51,167 nt of DNA, from positions 457-51,623 of the forward strand of contig NZ_JAUOQM010000022.1 in the NCBI RefSeq assembly GCF_030547685.1, in the 5' to 3' direction. Position 1 is the first letter of the stretch. Every line of letters starts with the position of its first letter. The stretch comes from Gilvimarinus sp. 2_MG-2023 (lineage in GTDB: Bacteria; Pseudomonadota; Gammaproteobacteria; Pseudomonadales; Cellvibrionaceae). The notes under the pieces are model-generated. The model did not search any database. It had not been told where the DNA came from and saw only the letters and a list, made by a program, of their open reading frames with translations. The translations under genes were made by a program, and so were the position numbers. This document shows, piece after piece, positions 17,328-26,693 of the stretch.

Positions 17328-18150
17328 TGGGTTTATCGCCCTCCAACACACTAAGGGAATGCACTTTGGTCAAAACCTTCATCTGACTAATGGCTAACGC
17401 ATTCAGTTTTTGCAGACGTTTCTTCTGTGGCATTCCCTCAGCAATATAATGAGCATTCATGGACTCAAGATTGGCCAGGCACACTAATTGATGAATGTTG
17501 GCGTGGTCGCGAATATTACCTTTTACGTCCGGATTTTGATCTCGCCATTGCTTTGCCGTCATACCAAACAGTGCCATATTCAATAGGTCAGCTTCGGTCA
17601 CATAAACCAAACTAACCTGTTGCGCAGTCAGCGTATCTGGCACTAGATTTTCCTTGATTGCATCGGTATGAATCAGGTAATTGACTTTGGCAAGGTTGCG
17701 ACGAATATCCCAGCCTAGCTGAGAAAACTCTTGTTCTTTAAGCCGCTGAAACTCTTTGATCAGGTAGAGTTTAAACTCGACCGAAATCCAACTGGCAAAC
17801 TCGAAGGCGATGTCCTGTTGCGCATAGGTGCCGCCATAACGGCCAGCTTTGGATATCAGCCCAACGGCACCCGTCGCCTCAATCCACTGCTTTGGGGTAA
17901 GGGTAAAGCTATTAAGCCCCGCCTGTTTTTTAAACCCGTCGAATTCGACGGGTTTAAAATTCGAGTTATTCAGCTGCTCCCAGATGCCCAAAAACTCAAT
18001 AGTATTGCGGTTTCTGAGCCAGTTACGGATTAGATCGTCTGTTCGATCCGCATTTTTGTACCGAGCAATATCCGTAATACAGATATATTCCAGCCCATCT
18101 TTCACGCTGGTCGCGATCTCCTGGTCGAGTACCTCAAGTTTTGCCTTCAT
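17320..18150 (-). CDS. KilA-N domain protein embedded in the cas operon
   Basis: A 276-residue protein with an N-terminal KilA-N domain (about residues 1-120): YICITDIARYKNADRTDDLI, NWLRNRNTIEFLGIWEQLNN, FKPVEFDGFK, LTPKQWIEATGAVGLISKAG and FEFASWISVEFKLYLIKEFQ. The C-terminal half (about 125-276; RRNLAKVNYLIHTDAIKENL, KQWRDQNPDVKGNIRDHANI) is helical and of unknown function. KilA-N is a DNA-binding module of phages, large DNA viruses and bacterial regulators. The gene starts 25 nt after cas6e with its own GGAG site and ends 8 nt inside cas1, so it is co-transcribed and probably translationally coupled. No cysteine-rich or nuclease motif is evident. It may be a regulator of adaptation, a DNA-binding helper of Cas1-Cas2, or a viral antirepressor relic; I cannot choose. 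Confidence 0.85.
17928..17959. repeat. 32-bp perfect palindrome inside the KilA-N gene
   Basis: The sequence is self-complementary over 32 bp, centred between 17943 and 17944 (AAACCCGTCGAA mirrored by TTCGACGGGTTT, plus flanking A/T). It encodes FKPVEFDGFK, a motif typical of this KilA-N subfamily, using codons that make each half the exact complement of the other. It could be an operator, a strong mRNA hairpin, or a coincidence of codon choice. Confidence 0.85.
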
Positions 18151-18175
18151 GGTAACTCCGTGTAATTAATAACCT

Positions 18176-18862
18176 TTAGATTCTCCGAATCATCATCAAG
18201 CCGCAACCGAATGCTTTGGCGCGACCAATGCCCTGCTGCAACAGCTGCAAAAAACACTCAGGATCCGTCACGGTTAGCGTTCCCTCGTAGTTAACTGAGG
18301 CGAACTGAATGGGTTTTACCTGGCCACTCTTACCGCCTGACTTGTAAACCTGATGTTGCAGGTGCTCAGTCACCTCCGGTGCGGTGGCAAACGCCACTCC
18401 CATACGCGTCTGTCGCGCAGGGTCCATGAGCCAGTCTTGAGCGGCTTGTTGTTGAACTTGCGCAATATCAACGTCTGTCATTTGCCGCGCCTGCTTTTTG
18501 GCGTGCATCAACACATCAACTCGCCGCCCACGTTGGCCGGGCGTATCGTGCTTTAACATACGGGTTGGGTTGGCACGCAGCGTATAGGCCAACTGATCGC
18601 CTTCTTTTAACTTGGGGTTAAAGGGCTTTGATACCACCTGGGCACCCTCAAGCTCGACACTTGGCTCAGCAGAAGACAAAAGGTAATAGCATGGGCCGCT
18701 TCTTTCTTGCTCGTAACGGAAAAGAAAATTCCGGTTCTCTTGATTCGGAAACAACTGCCACAATAGCTGATGTTGAGCGTAGGCATCGCCTTGGTGTGCT
18801 CTCTCGGTCAACTGAGAAAGCAACAAGCCTTTAGTCGGTAATACTTTTGTTAAAAACATCAC
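18176..18862 (-). CDS. cas6e: CRISPR pre-crRNA endoribonuclease Cas6e
   Basis: A 228-residue Cas6e (CasE). It cuts the repeat hairpin of the pre-crRNA and stays bound as part of Cascade. The N-terminal RAMP fold carries AYAQHQLLWQLFP, with the catalytic-type His near 31. The glycine-rich loop QGIGRAKAFGCGLMMI near the C-terminus is the family signature. It overlaps cas5e by 4 nt (ATGA) and is followed, 25 nt on, not by cas1 but by the KilA-N gene. The repeat in the adjacent array has the GC-rich hairpin this enzyme class recognises. Confidence 0.96.
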   Translation of the reverse strand: MMFLTKVLPTKGLLLSQLTERAHQGDAYAQHQLLWQLFPNQENRNFLFRYEQERSGPCYYLLSSAEPSVELEGAQVVSKPFNPKLKEGDQLAYTLRANPTRMLKHDTPGQRGRRVDVLMHAKKQARQMTDVDIAQVQQQAAQDWLMDPARQTRMGVAFATAPEVTEHLQHQVYKSGGKSGQVKPIQFASVNYEGTLTVTDPECFLQLLQQGIGRAKAFGCGLMMIRRI

Positions 18863-19587
18863 TCACTCCTTTGCTCGCGGGCGCTATGAACCAATCGCTT
18901 TTCAAACTGCCAGCGTAACCGAGACGCGGGATTATCCCAGCGTTCGTGTGTTTCCGACGGTTTTAAATTGGTTTCCAAACCGTCATCCCATTCATACTGC
19001 ACCGTTTGACTATATAAAACGGACTCTGAACGAGCCACGGGCGATATGGGAAACTGATAGCGTTCAAGCGCATGGTGTAAGCCGCCCTCATTCAGCAGCA
19101 ACGGATAAATCGGTGCGGACAAGGGACAGGATTTACGGCCTAAATAAAGTGGAAACACCGGCTCGTTTAAAGCATCGCGAATAGACTCTAAGGTGTAACC
19201 CGCATCAACTCGAAGCGTCAGAGCGACCAACCAATGCCCATCAACTCGGTAATCTCGGGTAGACAATATAGTATTAACATCGCGCAGGGTGTTTTCCAGC
19301 TCGGCCTTTCGGTGCGGCCAAATAGCTTTTTTATCAGCACTCGGAACTTGAGTTGTGTGATAGTCACGAAGCAAGCGCCCATCGGACTCAGACTTAATCA
19401 TCATCCCGATACTGTTGTTCAGCCGAGCGACTTCATCCTCCTGCTCACGACGTAAGCCCAAAGCGGCACTCAAAAGCCCAATAACCGCCGAGCGAGAGGG
19501 TGCGGGGCGAGTGGATCGAACACCACCCACGGCGGTGCCACCCCAACTGGCCATAGCACCGTAAAGACGAAAAACTAAACACTGCAT
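18859..19587 (-). CDS. cas5e: Cascade subunit Cas5e
   Basis: A 242-residue Cas5e (CasD), which caps the 5' handle of the crRNA in Cascade. It begins MQCLVFRLYGAMASWGGTAV, then RPAPSRSAVIGLLSAALGL, a typical RAMP start for this family, and contains YPLYLGRKSCPLS-like FPLYLGRKSCPLS. It starts 8 nt after the cas7e stop and overlaps cas6e by 4 nt. Length is in the usual range. Confidence 0.96.
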   Translation of the reverse strand: MQCLVFRLYGAMASWGGTAVGGVRSTRPAPSRSAVIGLLSAALGLRREQEDEVARLNNSIGMMIKSESDGRLLRDYHTTQVPSADKKAIWPHRKAELENTLRDVNTILSTRDYRVDGHWLVALTLRVDAGYTLESIRDALNEPVFPLYLGRKSCPLSAPIYPLLLNEGGLHHALERYQFPISPVARSESVLYSQTVQYEWDDGLETNLKPSETHERWDNPASRLRWQFEKRLVHSAREQRSE

Positions 19588-19595
19588 AGCGCCCC

Positions 19596-20633
19596 CTAAG
19601 ACTGAGTGGCCACTTGGATAATCGATGGCAAGCTTCCCTCACCTGTCGATGCGTTAAAACTGGCGCGCTGTTCAGCACAAGGTCCATAAACGGAGTCAAA
19701 ATGTTTTGTCTGTGTTTCAATTGCGGTAATGGCCGATGGTAAATAATCGTCGCCTTTTACCGGCGCAAGAAAAGCAGCCGATAAACTGCGAGGTTGTTTT
19801 TTACCTATTTCCACCATCATGTAAGAGGCATAAGCGTGTGAGCCAAAACTGTTTTGTTTGCCTTTAGGTGAGACAGTGGCAATAGCTTCAATCATGGCGG
19901 CAACCGCCTTATTAACGAGCTCTTCATCGCCACCAAGTGCTTCCAACAGCGCCTCACGCTCGATGCAAACATAGCTGTAAAAAACGGCCGAGGCGAATCC
20001 GGTCTCACCAATATGCGCTGCCCCTCGATCATCATGGTCGGCATTCAAATCATCGACAGCGGTAAAATAATCGTCCTCAACCGTCACGCCGTGAACACTT
20101 AACGCATGAGCCACCTGGCAAGCCGCCTCGACATTGAAATTAGACGAATCTGCCAGCATTCGGCCAAACAATGCGATATCCACGGCGGTACTTTTTTTCA
20201 GTAATCCTTTTAATTCGTCCAGCTCAGGCTTGCGGTTTTCAGCGGCTAACGTAGCCACCAGATCATCAACTGCTTGCCATTCCTCTGGGCTGAAAAAAAC
20301 CAACTGCTGAGTCGTAACTTTGCCCTTTTCTACTTTTCCGAACACTCCTGCAATGGAGAACGCCCACTCTTCGGCTTTTTTTTCATTGATGCCTTTTTCT
20401 AATAAAGACTTTTGTACATACTTACCAATATCTTTTGTTCGCGTGCCCAGATGATCGCGCAGCGCTTCTTGAAATACATCGGAGGTGCGCCAGTGCCGCT
20501 TTAACGACTGGGAGCTGACTCGAAGGCGCTCAACACCACCCATCATGGCCGTTTTAGGTCGCCCTAAATCGTCTCGGTTCAGGTTGGCAGGTGGGTATGA
20601 CGTTAATGTATGAATTTGAATAAAACGTGACAT
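19596..20633 (-). CDS. cas7e: Cascade backbone subunit Cas7e
   Basis: A 345-residue Cas7e (CasC), the repeated backbone subunit that holds the crRNA along its length. Signatures are FIQIHTLTSYPPANLNRDDL followed by GRPKTAMMGGVERLRVSSQS, then GAAHIGETGFASAVFYSYVC and KGKQNSFGSHAYASYM. The ATG at 20633 has AAGGATCTTGTT upstream and fits the family; the open frame upstream overlaps cas11 and is not used. There is a 25-nt gap to cas11. Confidence 0.96.
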   Translation of the reverse strand: MSRFIQIHTLTSYPPANLNRDDLGRPKTAMMGGVERLRVSSQSLKRHWRTSDVFQEALRDHLGTRTKDIGKYVQKSLLEKGINEKKAEEWAFSIAGVFGKVEKGKVTTQQLVFFSPEEWQAVDDLVATLAAENRKPELDELKGLLKKSTAVDIALFGRMLADSSNFNVEAACQVAHALSVHGVTVEDDYFTAVDDLNADHDDRGAAHIGETGFASAVFYSYVCIEREALLEALGGDEELVNKAVAAMIEAIATVSPKGKQNSFGSHAYASYMMVEIGKKQPRSLSAAFLAPVKGDDYLPSAITAIETQTKHFDSVYGPCAEQRASFNASTGEGSLPSIIQVATQS

Positions 20634-20658
20634 AACAAGATCCTTATTGTTTGATAGT

Positions 20659-21243
20659 TTAAGAAGTTTTAGGGGCTGCGGCGTAATAATCCATGGCCCA
20701 GCGCAGCACTTGGCGTTTTGCGGGGTTGACTTCTGGCATTGCAGATCGGCTTTGCCAATACCAGCGCTCAACCTCTTGCGCTAAGCTCTGCACAGAAACG
20801 GTATCGTCAATTTGGTGCAATATACGGCGTAAACGGCGAGCAAATTCGGCTGTGTCTCGTGATTTAATAAGCTGCTGAAAACGCAAGGTCGACACCCGTG
20901 GACGATCACTACCTTCACCAGCTTTACACGCCATAGCTTTGGCAAGACCTGCGTCCGAATCTTTGCGGACGGACGCCAACACCCACGCAATCAATGCAGC
21001 CACCTCCATGTACGGCGGCGAGCGCTTTTCCTCCGGCATAAATTGCCATAACACTTGAAACGGTTCAGACAACATGACTTCATCCAAATTATTACAACGT
21101 TTTAATATGGCTTTGTGTGCCGTTGGCAGCGCTTGCAACTTATTACGCTGACAGACATCACTGTTGACCAAACGATGCCACCACCGGGTGAATAACCCCT
21201 GTTTTTTAACAGAATCTTGCAGTTGAGCTGCTTCAGTGCTCAT
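20659..21243 (-). CDS. cas11: Cascade small subunit Cas11 (Cse2/CasB)
   Basis: A 194-residue, mostly helical, basic protein. FTRWWHRLVNSDVCQRNKLQ and later VSTLRFQQLIKSRDTAEFAR are characteristic of the Cse2 family. Two copies form the belly of Cascade and stabilise the R-loop. It overlaps the cas8e stop by 4 nt (ATGA). It is longer at the N-terminus than the E. coli protein (about 160 residues), within family variation. Confidence 0.94.
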   Translation of the reverse strand: MSTEAAQLQDSVKKQGLFTRWWHRLVNSDVCQRNKLQALPTAHKAILKRCNNLDEVMLSEPFQVLWQFMPEEKRSPPYMEVAALIAWVLASVRKDSDAGLAKAMACKAGEGSDRPRVSTLRFQQLIKSRDTAEFARRLRRILHQIDDTVSVQSLAQEVERWYWQSRSAMPEVNPAKRQVLRWAMDYYAAAPKTS

Positions 21244-22847
21244 ACGTTAATTACTCCCTTTTTATCGAGCCCGTGTTTTTGCAAGTAAGCTTTGTTTAAT
21301 TTAATCCACTCAAGCGATCGGCGTGCGCGCAGCTTGCGTTCTATATGTTCAGTTTGACTCGCGTCACTCAATACCAAAGCATCAAACAGTAACAAAGCGT
21401 GCTGCTTTAACATTCCCAGCCAATTCTGGCAGCTTTGAGCATTCAGTTTTTGCTCCCCTGCTTCAATATCTATTTTGAGATGGTCGATCATAGAATAGAA
21501 ATCCTGCTCGGTCTCCGTCCAGAACTGTTCGTCGATAAAACCCAAGTCCCTCTGTATTTTTTTCTTCTTATCCGGATCACTGAACCATGCATTCTCACAG
21601 GATTTACGAAGGGCTTTTCGGTAATCATTGGCGACCTGCACCTGATCAAAAATCTCCTGCACAAAAAGGGGGATACTATCAACCGGCATTGATAATAAGG
21701 GCATTTTAGCCGCGTGCCATGAGCGGGCCTTCATGTTGTCCATATCAAAACCAAATACCCACACGCTCAGCTGATCTTCAAACTCTAGCTCTTCCTCCAA
21801 CAGCTCTTGGTTTGTGGCCATACGGGCTACCACCTTTGCCGGAAGGTGGCCTTCGGCGTGATTTTCAAATAAAAACTGGTGCCATTGACGGTAGCCAATG
21901 CCGCCTGGCTGACCTTTACTAGAAAAGTGTTCTAACTCAGGATTTTTAGGGTCGAAGCGATAAGGCGTCAGAGGATGTGCCCAAGTACCACCGTAATTGG
22001 CACCGTAATTCTTGGTCCTGTAGCCCGTCACCGTGATCCCGGCATGCTCATGGGTCAGGTCGCAAGATCCCGCCTCAGCTAACTCTAGGCGGATTCGACG
22101 TGGCATAGCCCAATACTGCTGTAAGGGGTGCACACTTTCATCATTCAGGTACACCTCTGTGCCTTTTTCTTTACTGGTGCGGGTCGGTGCCAGCCAAGGG
22201 AATATACTTTCATCGTATTTAACGACACGAGGTAAGTCGCAATCGATTGGAGCTATATTGAGCCACAAACGGCGAAACAGACTTAGTGATGAGTCATTAG
22301 AAACTACCAAGGTCGTTAGAGGACCGCCGCCGCGCAACCCAGTTCGATGACCTTGCCCACCGGCAGGCGCATTAATTTGCAGTGTAAACAGCGCCATCGC
22401 CGCCATGGCTGGGGATAAGGTGTTGACCTGCCCCCGCTTAATAAAATGATCCGTATTTAGTTTAAGAGTATTACCACCGGGCGCGTCAATCAGCAAACTG
22501 GATATATCGACATAGGTTCCATCTTCTAGTGGCTCCCAGTCCTGCATAAAGCAAGGGCCATCACCAAACAGCTCGAAAGCATGTTCAACTTTACTAAGTG
22601 CTGCAGCCAATACTTCAGGTGACGGCGGGCTTTCATACCAGTCCAGCCATTCTTCTTCATCAGCTAGCGCAAAAACTGTTTGCAATATGCCAATCAAAAA
22701 CTGCCAGCCAGCACCGTAAAAATCTTGGCGAGGTAACACAACATCCAGCAAATCTTCTCGCCCTAGCTCTTTTAGTGGCAGTGCCACAACCTCCCCTGAT
22801 GCCAGCCGAAACTTGAGCCATGAATCAGTACATAAGTTTAGATTCAT
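21240..22847 (-). CDS. cas8e: Cascade large subunit Cas8e (Cse1/CasA)
   Basis: A 535-residue Cse1/CasA, which recognises the PAM, opens target DNA and recruits Cas3. The N-terminus MNLNLCTDSWLKFRLASGEV parallels E. coli MNLLIDNWIPVR. The conserved HRTGLRGGGPLTTLVV and NYGGTWAHPLTPYR segments are present. The ATG at 22847 is strongly supported by TAAGGAGGAATCA just upstream; an earlier in-frame start would lie inside cas3. It begins 13 nt after the cas3 stop. Confidence 0.96.
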   Translation of the reverse strand: MNLNLCTDSWLKFRLASGEVVALPLKELGREDLLDVVLPRQDFYGAGWQFLIGILQTVFALADEEEWLDWYESPPSPEVLAAALSKVEHAFELFGDGPCFMQDWEPLEDGTYVDISSLLIDAPGGNTLKLNTDHFIKRGQVNTLSPAMAAMALFTLQINAPAGGQGHRTGLRGGGPLTTLVVSNDSSLSLFRRLWLNIAPIDCDLPRVVKYDESIFPWLAPTRTSKEKGTEVYLNDESVHPLQQYWAMPRRIRLELAEAGSCDLTHEHAGITVTGYRTKNYGANYGGTWAHPLTPYRFDPKNPELEHFSSKGQPGGIGYRQWHQFLFENHAEGHLPAKVVARMATNQELLEEELEFEDQLSVWVFGFDMDNMKARSWHAAKMPLLSMPVDSIPLFVQEIFDQVQVANDYRKALRKSCENAWFSDPDKKKKIQRDLGFIDEQFWTETEQDFYSMIDHLKIDIEAGEQKLNAQSCQNWLGMLKQHALLLFDALVLSDASQTEHIERKLRARRSLEWIKLNKAYLQKHGLDKKGVINV

Positions 22848-22860
22848 TGATTCCTCCTTA

Positions 22861-25545
22861 TCAATCATTATTCTGTGCCTCACTCGCGCTAGAACTTCCC
22901 CACCCCACTTGCTCCGAATAAGGAGTTGCCTCGACATCCGCCACTCGGGCGTATTTTGCCCGCCGGTGGCGTAATACGAATGCCTCCTTTTCATCTTCGG
23001 TCAACGCTTGCAGCTGCTTAAGCCGTTTACCGGATAACTTCACCACACTCAGCTCAACAGAGTCTCTATCAGCTTTGATATAAGGCTCGTATCCGAACTC
23101 GGTTCGGCGCACTAATACCACCTCTTCCGACTCTTCGCCGAGACGCGTGCCGATATCCACGTTATCTTCACCCCACGCACGGTTGCTCTCGTGAGTGTAG
23201 CCCTGCTCTAACACTAGGCAATTAAACTGCCCCTGATTACTACTGGCGCGAACCAAACCACTGTACTCCAGCTCAGCTTCATCAAACGCTTCTGGCACAG
23301 TTACCTCTTCGCCATACACAGACTCGATCATGGTGCGTGATGCCTCTGGTAATCGTATTTCTCCTGCGTCTCGTAAATACTCCATTGTGCGCCAAATACG
23401 GCCCGGTCGTTTGTAGACATATTGTGTGTTTGGAGAGTGACTCTTTAACCAGTCGGCTTTTGGGGTCGCATCCCACGGCGGCGCATGAATCAAAAGTCTG
23501 GGTGGGTTCCGCCCATCTGGCTGGCCAGAAATCGGCGAACCGGTCTCGTCACGAGTATGGCGATGCAGCCTCCCGGCGCGCTGAACCAAATCATCAATCA
23601 GACACAAGTCACTAATCATTACATCGGTATCGGCATCGAGACTTTCTTGAAATACTTGAGTAGCTATCAGCACTCGGCCCATTCGCTGTTCTTGAGTAGA
23701 GCTCTTGCCAAAGTGTTGCATCACCCATGCTTCGCGGTCTTTACGATGCTGGAGTACAAACCGGCTGTGAAACAGCTGACAATTTTCCGGGTGAGATAAT
23801 CGCTCGCGTAGCTGGCGATACGCTGATACGGCTTCATCCACCGAATTGCGAATCCAAACCGCGCATTGTCCGTGCTCTACTGCAGCCACTATATGTTCTA
23901 CGCATGCAGCTTCTGTATAAATAAAATCAACAGTGATTTGTTTCTCGGTTCCCTTTCGGCAAGGCAAACGTTTCTCTTGAACGCCATCGTTACCAGCCAC
24001 CCGAGTAGCCAGGGGGAAGTCATTGAGCCCTGTGTGCTGCAAACTATACGGTGATTGACCCAGCGCCCGCTGCCAAGCATTCACTAATCGTTGTCGCTGA
24101 GCTTGAGGCAAGGTTGCTGTTAGTAAAATTATGCTGCCGCCCTGACTCGCATGGAGCCGCATTAACTGCCCCAGTAAAACCAGCATATACTCATCCGCCG
24201 CGTGTACTTCATCGAGTATTAACACTTTCCCATACAAGCCTAATACTCGTAACGATTGGTGTCGTTTGGGTAATATGGCGAGCAAAACCTGATCAATAGT
24301 CCCAACGCCTACAGGGGCCAGCAAGGCTTTTTTCCGGCTGTCTGCTAGCCACTGATTACAATGCAGCGATGCTGTCGCTTCGCCTTTCTCGTAGGGCTGA
24401 TCAGTATTGCTTTCACCCAGCATTGCCTCCCGAAACCGATCATTCATATTTCGCGCACCGTGAGCCAAAACAATACTGGGCACGGCATTTTCTGCCCCTG
24501 CCAACATTTTATGATAATGCTCCGACACCCGATCAAACATAGCATTAGAGGTGGCCATGGTAGGCAAGCCAAAATATAAGCCTCGCCCAGCGCCCGAAGC
24601 TAACAGTCGGTGCGCCAGTGTTAACGCAGCCTCAGTTTTACCCGAACCAGTGAGATCCTCCAATATAAACAGCTGCGGCGATGCGCTCACGGCAACTTTT
24701 TCAGCATAAGACTGCAAAGGCGATGGATCGAAAGGAAAGAGTGATTGAAAACCATTAAATGGCAGTACGGTTACCGGATCAAATACTTCGGTTTTGGCGA
24801 GCGCTAGACTAGCAGCTGGCAAAGCCACTTGATGCCAATACTCTTCAAGTGCAATAGGCTGATCGTGGTAGGTAAATACATCACTGTCTGATCCGACCCA
24901 ATCACAATAAGTTGCCAACCCCGCCAACAGCCAGCTGACCTGCTTTAAACGATCTGAAAATACATCGTCCGTCCAACAGCCTGTGGGAAGTTCAGCACCA
25001 ACCAAGCTCTGGCAATCATTAATCCAAGCCTCAGCGGCTGCGATATCTTGCGGGGTTAGCTTGAGTGTGTCTTTTATGGTTTTTTCTTGGCGGACGGGCT
25101 TTCCGTGGTGTCCCCAAAAAATTCCGAGAAAGAATTGAAAACGTCGCTTCTCTCTCAAGGTACTACCCGTAATTTTAGTCGTTTTTTGCACTTTTTTCCA
25201 AACATCGTAGCCTAACTGATCATGACGACCTCGCTTGCCGTCATAACTCACCCCCTCAGGTAAATCTACTTTTACGAGACCGGATGACTCAAATACGCTC
25301 TGAAACGAGGAGGTCATTTTTCCTAAATCATGCAACAACAAGCCAAACAAAAACAAGGCGCGGAACTGCACGGGCTCAATATTGAGAAAGCCCGCCAAAT
25401 TCGCCTCCAGCCGAGGACAAGCATCCAACGCATGCGCCCCAACCGCTGCCACATCCATAAAGTGATAAGGCAGCAAGTGGCACGTAGCCTCCATCCCCTC
25501 AGGACTCTGCGCTTTGCCTATGTATAAAGAGTATGGTTGCGACAA
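22861..25545 (-). CDS. cas3: CRISPR-associated helicase/nuclease Cas3 (type I-E)
   Basis: An 894-residue single-chain Cas3. The N-terminal HD nuclease has LLPYHFMDVAAV and LLLHDLGKM (His-Asp at 72-73). The SF2 helicase has Walker A DLTGSGKTEAALTLAHRL (GSGKT at 300-304), Walker B VLILDEVHAADEYM and motif III ILLTATLP. A motif VI-like LVQRAGRLHRHTRDE follows. It degrades the DNA strand displaced by Cascade. The start codon appears to be TTG at 25545, preceded by GAGGTAAG, because the HD-domain N-terminus (YSLYIGKAQS) fits there; the next ATG (25494) would cut into it. It is first gene of the cas operon. Confidence 0.96.
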   Translation of the reverse strand: MSQPYSLYIGKAQSPEGMEATCHLLPYHFMDVAAVGAHALDACPRLEANLAGFLNIEPVQFRALFLFGLLLHDLGKMTSSFQSVFESSGLVKVDLPEGVSYDGKRGRHDQLGYDVWKKVQKTTKITGSTLREKRRFQFFLGIFWGHHGKPVRQEKTIKDTLKLTPQDIAAAEAWINDCQSLVGAELPTGCWTDDVFSDRLKQVSWLLAGLATYCDWVGSDSDVFTYHDQPIALEEYWHQVALPAASLALAKTEVFDPVTVLPFNGFQSLFPFDPSPLQSYAEKVAVSASPQLFILEDLTGSGKTEAALTLAHRLLASGAGRGLYFGLPTMATSNAMFDRVSEHYHKMLAGAENAVPSIVLAHGARNMNDRFREAMLGESNTDQPYEKGEATASLHCNQWLADSRKKALLAPVGVGTIDQVLLAILPKRHQSLRVLGLYGKVLILDEVHAADEYMLVLLGQLMRLHASQGGSIILLTATLPQAQRQRLVNAWQRALGQSPYSLQHTGLNDFPLATRVAGNDGVQEKRLPCRKGTEKQITVDFIYTEAACVEHIVAAVEHGQCAVWIRNSVDEAVSAYRQLRERLSHPENCQLFHSRFVLQHRKDREAWVMQHFGKSSTQEQRMGRVLIATQVFQESLDADTDVMISDLCLIDDLVQRAGRLHRHTRDETGSPISGQPDGRNPPRLLIHAPPWDATPKADWLKSHSPNTQYVYKRPGRIWRTMEYLRDAGEIRLPEASRTMIESVYGEEVTVPEAFDEAELEYSGLVRASSNQGQFNCLVLEQGYTHESNRAWGEDNVDIGTRLGEESEEVVLVRRTEFGYEPYIKADRDSVELSVVKLSGKRLKQLQALTEDEKEAFVLRHRRAKYARVADVEATPYSEQVGWGSSSASEAQNND

Positions 25546-25662
25546 AAAACTTACCTCGCCTACTATTTTTGTTTATTTTAACAAGTCACACTATTTACGT
25601 ATTACTGTGCAAATAACCCCTGCAACCTAGTGATAACAAACGACCAACATCACCCAGCAAAT
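25546..25662 (-). promoter_or_regulatory. probable cas operon promoter region
   Basis: 117 AT-rich bp lie between the lipoprotein stop and the cas3 start and should hold the cas promoter. A candidate -10 (TAAAAT) lies about 22 bp before the TTG start on the minus strand. TAGTGTGACT at 25593-25584 resembles one arm (TAGTGTGGCA) of the inverted repeat before the WYL regulator, 8 of 10 matching. Confidence 0.4.
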
Positions 25663-26541
25663 TTACATAACCCGGTAAAAACTCAAAAAGAAACACTCAC
25701 CTGCATTACACTCCCTGTAGCCTGCGCCTGTACCTACCGGAAATGCCAAGCCCGTTATAGTGCTCCCATCGTCGGTAGTAGTGCCCCAAAATTGGTAGCC
25801 TCGGGTATTATCCGGTGTAGAAAACTGGTTTAAAATGTACGGGGCCGCCGCTGAATGACTCACCGACAAATCAAACCCACTGCTTGTCATCACGCGTATG
25901 ACATTGTCATCTCGTGGCACGCAGACACCTTCTAAACAATCCATTACCACTTTTTCCGACCGCACTAAGGCCTGCTTATCAAGCGTTTTACTGGTGTCTA
26001 CATCGTAACGGTAGCCTTCGTAAACACCTTCAATAACTGGAATAAAAGCATCACCCCCGTCATCGCAAGCATCAATTTTCTGACCTGCTATCGCTTTAAA
26101 ACTGCCCGTAAAAAGCACATCTGTCGTTACAACGCCCGAGTAGTCTCCTGTGGGTGTTACCGCGCGAAACTCTCGCCCAAACGCAGTGGTTGTAAGCATT
26201 GCATCACCGGTAACGTAAGTGCAGGTTGAATAATCGTTAAAACATGCTCCGTGCTGGCTGATGTCACTGGCATCATTTTGCAGCCCAGCGATGGATATTG
26301 GGCTTTCTGTGCGGCACTCGGATGCTATATCTCTCTCGCTATTCGCCCCCGATATTGTCAGGCTATTTACCTTGTAGTTACCTTCCATACTGTTGTGAAG
26401 ATTTACAATTTTGTCTAGCCCGCGGGGCTCATCCGGGCGACCATCAGAACCCGGGCCAAGATCGTCACCACCATCGCTACTGCCACCCCCACAGGCAGAT
26501 AAAATTGTTGATATCAGCAAAACTGTCAGAATACGGAACAT
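25663..26541 (-). CDS. hypothetical lipoprotein
   Basis: A 292-residue protein with a lipoprotein signal (MFRILTVLLISTILSAC; lipobox LSAC) followed by a Gly/Ser/Asp-rich linker (GGGSSDGGDDLGPGSDGRPD). The mature part is beta-rich with several cysteines, possibly disulfide-bonded (ACFNDYSTCTY, ACDD, MDCLEGVC, YRECNAGECFF). I do not recognise a domain. The ATG at 26541 is preferred over the GTG at 26550 because AGGTGA is then correctly spaced. It lies between the WYL regulator and cas3 on the same strand, but envelope location makes a CRISPR role unlikely. Confidence 0.75.
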   Translation of the reverse strand: MFRILTVLLISTILSACGGGSSDGGDDLGPGSDGRPDEPRGLDKIVNLHNSMEGNYKVNSLTISGANSERDIASECRTESPISIAGLQNDASDISQHGACFNDYSTCTYVTGDAMLTTTAFGREFRAVTPTGDYSGVVTTDVLFTGSFKAIAGQKIDACDDGGDAFIPVIEGVYEGYRYDVDTSKTLDKQALVRSEKVVMDCLEGVCVPRDDNVIRVMTSSGFDLSVSHSAAAPYILNQFSTPDNTRGYQFWGTTTDDGSTITGLAFPVGTGAGYRECNAGECFFLSFYRVM

Positions 26542-26693
26542 ACAAATCACCTATGGAAAGTCGTCAACTACGGTTGATCCAATGTGGATCGCGTTTTGTT
26601 GACACCACTGTAACGATTCGAACCTTGTCCGCAATACTGTAAATTTAACCCGCAATAACATCTGACAACCCTCTTTAACGACACCCTGTTTCA

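Noticed and set aside
25546-25662. A full WYL-regulator operator in front of cas3
   Set aside because: Only one arm-like sequence (8 of 10) is present, and the nearest partial partner lies in the opposite geometry to the repeat before the regulator; noted as a half-site only.
26591-26640. tRNA-like GGTTCGAATC segment on the minus strand
   Set aside because: No acceptor stem, anticodon arm or CCA context can be folded around it.
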